From contig CALIHP010000040.1 of NCBI GenBank assembly GCA_938020565.1, forward strand, positions 1-24,253: a DNA stretch of 24,253 bases, given 5' to 3'. This DNA is from an uncultured Anaerolineaceae bacterium (GTDB taxonomy: Bacteria; Chloroflexota; Anaerolineae; Anaerolineales; Anaerolineaceae). The notes under the pieces are model-generated. The model did no database searches, was not told the DNA's origin, and worked only from the letters and a program-made list of their open reading frames with translations. Numbering within the stretch: the first letter of the stretch is position 1; the number at the start of each line of letters is the position of its first letter. Shown piece by piece: positions 22,253-24,253 of the stretch. The position numbers and the translations under genes were made by a program.

Positions 22253-23933
22253 AGATCGGGAACGCGACGCCGGGCTGCTCGCTGCGTATCGCGATCGATT
22301 ATCCGCCGGAGCCCTTTTTCATTTAGACCCGTGGCGCCTGTTTTCCGACGTTTACGCCGAGGTTCAGCGGTACCTGGCAATTAAGCGGCCCTATCCGGAA
22401 CAGGGCGATTTTTTCAAATCGCTTTCCGAAACAGCGGAATCGTTCGACTGCGCGACGTCGGCTACAAGTATCGGAACGGTCTCGTATATCGGGAACGGCG
22501 TCGCGACGATTTCAGGGCTGCCGCAGGTTAAATTAGAGGAGCTCGTCGAATTCCCCGGCGGCGTTCAGGGAATGGTTCTGAGCCTGGACCGGGATCACGC
22601 CGACGTGATCCTGCTGGGGCGGGATCAGGGGATCCGAGGCGGCGACATCGCGTATGGAACGGGAAAACGCCTTCGGATCCCGGTCGGCGCCCATTTTTTA
22701 GGCAGAACGATCGATCCGTTAGGCCAACCGCTCGACGGGGGAAAAGCGATCGTCGCTTCGGAGAACCGCGTGATCGAACGGGTTGCGCCGGGGGTCGTTG
22801 ACCGCGCGCCGATTGACGAGCCGATTTACAGCGGCACCAAAATCATCGACGCACTGATCCCGGTTGGGAAAGGCCAGCGCGAGCTGATTCTGGGCGACCG
22901 GCAAACGGGAAAGACAACGCTGGCGATTGACATGATCTTAAGTCAGAAAAATACAGATGTTAAATGCATCTATGTTTCCATCGCGCAGAAGAAAACGTCG
23001 GTCCTATCCGCGATCGAGGCTTTTCGCGCCGGCGGAGTTCTCGATCAGACGATCGTGATCGTAGCGGGAGCGGACGACGCCCCGGCGCTGCGCTATATCG
23101 CGCCGTACTGCGGCGTGACGATGGCGGAGTTCTTCCTGGATCAGGGAATGGACGCGCTGATCGTATATGACGATCTCTCGAAACACGCGGATTCCTATCG
23201 CGAATTAAGTTTGCTGCTGCGCCGGCCTCCCGGACGGGAAGCCTACCCGGGAGATATTTTTTATCTTCATTCCCGCCTGCTGGAACGGGCCTGCCGCCTG
23301 AACCATGCGAACGGAGGCGGATCGATTACCGCGATCCCGATCGCGACGACGCAGGGCGGCAATATTTCCGCGTACATTCCGACAAACCTGATCTCGATTA
23401 CAGACGGGCAGATCATGCTGGACGCGGACCGGTTCAATAAAGGACAGAAACCGGCGATCGATATCGGACGGTCAGTTTCTCGCGTCGGCGGCTCGGCGCA
23501 GGTCCGCCTGATGAAACGGATCGTCGGATCGCTGAAGCTCGAGTTGTCGCAGTATGACGAAATCGCCCGTTTCGCCAGGTTCGGAACGGACGTTAACGAA
23601 ACGACGAAGCGTCAGCTTCGCCGCGGCGAGCAGATCATGGCGCTCTTTACGCAGGGACCGAATCGTCCGGTCCCGCCAGAGGTTCAGATCATCGGATATT
23701 ACGCGCTGCTGAACGATTTTCTTGAAGAGGTTGAGCCTGAAAACGTCCAGAAATTCGTTCAGGACCTGGTCGCGACGATTACTCGGTACGATCGCCAGAT
23801 TCTCGACGAAATCGCCAATACCGGCGAACTCAGCGATCCGTCGGAAGACCAGCTTCAGCTGATCCTGGAACGATTCTGTCAGGAGCGGGAACAGGCGCGC
23901 GCCATAAGCGGCGGGAAGGGATCTGGAAGATGA
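22233..23933 (+). CDS. atpA: N-type ATPase, F1 subunit alpha
   Basis: The non-catalytic nucleotide-binding subunit. P-loop GDRQTGKT is at 221-228, and the arginine-finger segment DIGRSVSRVGGSAQ is present. The body aligns with E. coli alpha from GTVSYIGNGVATISGL (residue 81 here, about 29 there), so the N-terminus is about 52 residues longer; the protein totals 566 residues. The extra part (LLAAYRDRLSAG, FSDVYAEVQRYLAIKRPYPE) is helical in character and could contact the fused b-delta stalk. The start at 22233 overlaps atpF; an alternative ATG is at 22242. Confidence 0.95.
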   Translation: MNRMKAEDRERDAGLLAAYRDRLSAGALFHLDPWRLFSDVYAEVQRYLAIKRPYPEQGDFFKSLSETAESFDCATSATSIGTVSYIGNGVATISGLPQVKLEELVEFPGGVQGMVLSLDRDHADVILLGRDQGIRGGDIAYGTGKRLRIPVGAHFLGRTIDPLGQPLDGGKAIVASENRVIERVAPGVVDRAPIDEPIYSGTKIIDALIPVGKGQRELILGDRQTGKTTLAIDMILSQKNTDVKCIYVSIAQKKTSVLSAIEAFRAGGVLDQTIVIVAGADDAPALRYIAPYCGVTMAEFFLDQGMDALIVYDDLSKHADSYRELSLLLRRPPGREAYPGDIFYLHSRLLERACRLNHANGGGSITAIPIATTQGGNISAYIPTNLISITDGQIMLDADRFNKGQKPAIDIGRSVSRVGGSAQVRLMKRIVGSLKLELSQYDEIARFARFGTDVNETTKRQLRRGEQIMALFTQGPNRPVPPEVQIIGYYALLNDFLEEVEPENVQKFVQDLVATITRYDRQILDEIANTGELSDPSEDQLQLILERFCQEREQARAISGGKGSGR

Positions 23934-24253
23934 AAATGATAATGGCGGTCATTTCGAAACATTCGGGCGAAAAGGTCCTGGAGAAGCTGGTCAGCGAAGG
24001 CTACATGGCGACGTTTAACGAAACTCGCGGGGGAATGCTCCGGCAGAGCCAGCTCTCGATCTTTCTCGGCGTCCAGGACGAGGACGTCGCAAACGTGCTG
24101 GCGATGATCAAGGCGCACTGCAAGCTTCAGAAAACGATTCATAAGGTTTCGAACGATGAGGCCGAACCGGCGCCGATACCCGAAACCGGACGGTTCCAGT
24201 TAGGCGGCGCGGTCGTCTTCGTTTGGCAGCTCGATCAGATTGAAAAGTATTGA
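23930..24253 (+). CDS. darA: Cyclic-di-AMP receptor, DarA/PstA family (PII-like)
   Basis: A small trimeric PII-like signal protein that binds c-di-AMP in Firmicutes; the downstream target is not generally known. The 107 residues follow the family from end to end: MKMIMAVISKHSGEKVLEKL, TRGGMLRQSQLSIFLGV (32-48) with the TxGG turn at the nucleotide site, EDVANVLAMIKAHC, and the closing LGGAVVFVWQLDQIEKY. The ATG overlaps the atpA stop (ATGA), so it is translationally coupled to the N-ATPase. GGAAGGG lies about 9 nt upstream. It occupies the place where N-ATPase operons normally carry atpG. The window ends exactly at its stop, so a downstream atpG cannot be excluded. Confidence 0.88.
   Translation: MKMIMAVISKHSGEKVLEKLVSEGYMATFNETRGGMLRQSQLSIFLGVQDEDVANVLAMIKAHCKLQKTIHKVSNDEAEPAPIPETGRFQLGGAVVFVWQLDQIEKY

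Noticed and set aside
1..24253. tRNA, rRNA, CRISPR array or insertion sequence
   Set aside because: No cloverleaf-like segment, regularly spaced repeats or transposase ORF was seen on reading both strands; this was not a computed search.

Overview
The window is 24.2 kb of a moderately GC-rich bacterial chromosome, gene-dense and transcribed almost entirely on the + strand, with one AT-rich insert. The best guess for the host is an anaerobic Chloroflexota (Anaerolineae-like). The pointers are secreted CAP/LysM proteins with Thr/Pro-rich linkers, a short FtsY without an acidic N-terminal domain, and an N-type ATPase operon. This is inference from gene content, not a database match.

Layout. (1) 1-4896, housekeeping: clpP with its own terminator, then a probable operon of a HAD-IIA phosphatase, rlmN, ftsY and prfB. 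(2) 4985-5422: mscL, a mechanosensitive channel. (3) About 5423-7964, an AT-rich accessory island. It holds a frameshifted AbrB/MazE-type antitoxin remnant, a translationally coupled two-gene cassette (a DUF488 protein with an extra N-terminal domain, and an unrecognised partner with two sliding-clamp-like motifs), and the decayed 3' end of a minus-strand gene with its terminator. (4) 7965-10353: two membrane proteins, one of them a GT-C-like polytopic protein. (5) 10526-15189: a three-gene ABC importer with a binding protein, a fused double permease and an ATPase, broadly of the ferric-iron/phosphonate/polyamine class. (6) 15246-17880: two tandem CAP + 2xLysM + C-terminal membrane anchor proteins, clearly a duplication. 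(7) 18130-24253: an N-type (alternative F-type) rotary ATPase operon, atpD-C-Q-R-B-E-F-A, followed by a coupled cyclic-di-AMP receptor (DarA/PstA family) where these operons usually carry atpG.

How the genes work together. The N-ATPase would pump Na+ or H+ at the expense of ATP, or the reverse. Its epsilon subunit is reduced to the beta-sandwich domain, and its b subunit carries a delta-like C-terminal part. The coupled c-di-AMP receptor suggests a link between the osmotic/potassium second messenger and this ion pump. A perfect 16-bp palindrome in the spacer of the operon's best promoter suggests repressor control. The DUF488 cassette is the most likely undescribed mobile module: its base composition differs, its two genes overlap, it is flanked by decayed genes, and its second protein may bind the replication clamp.
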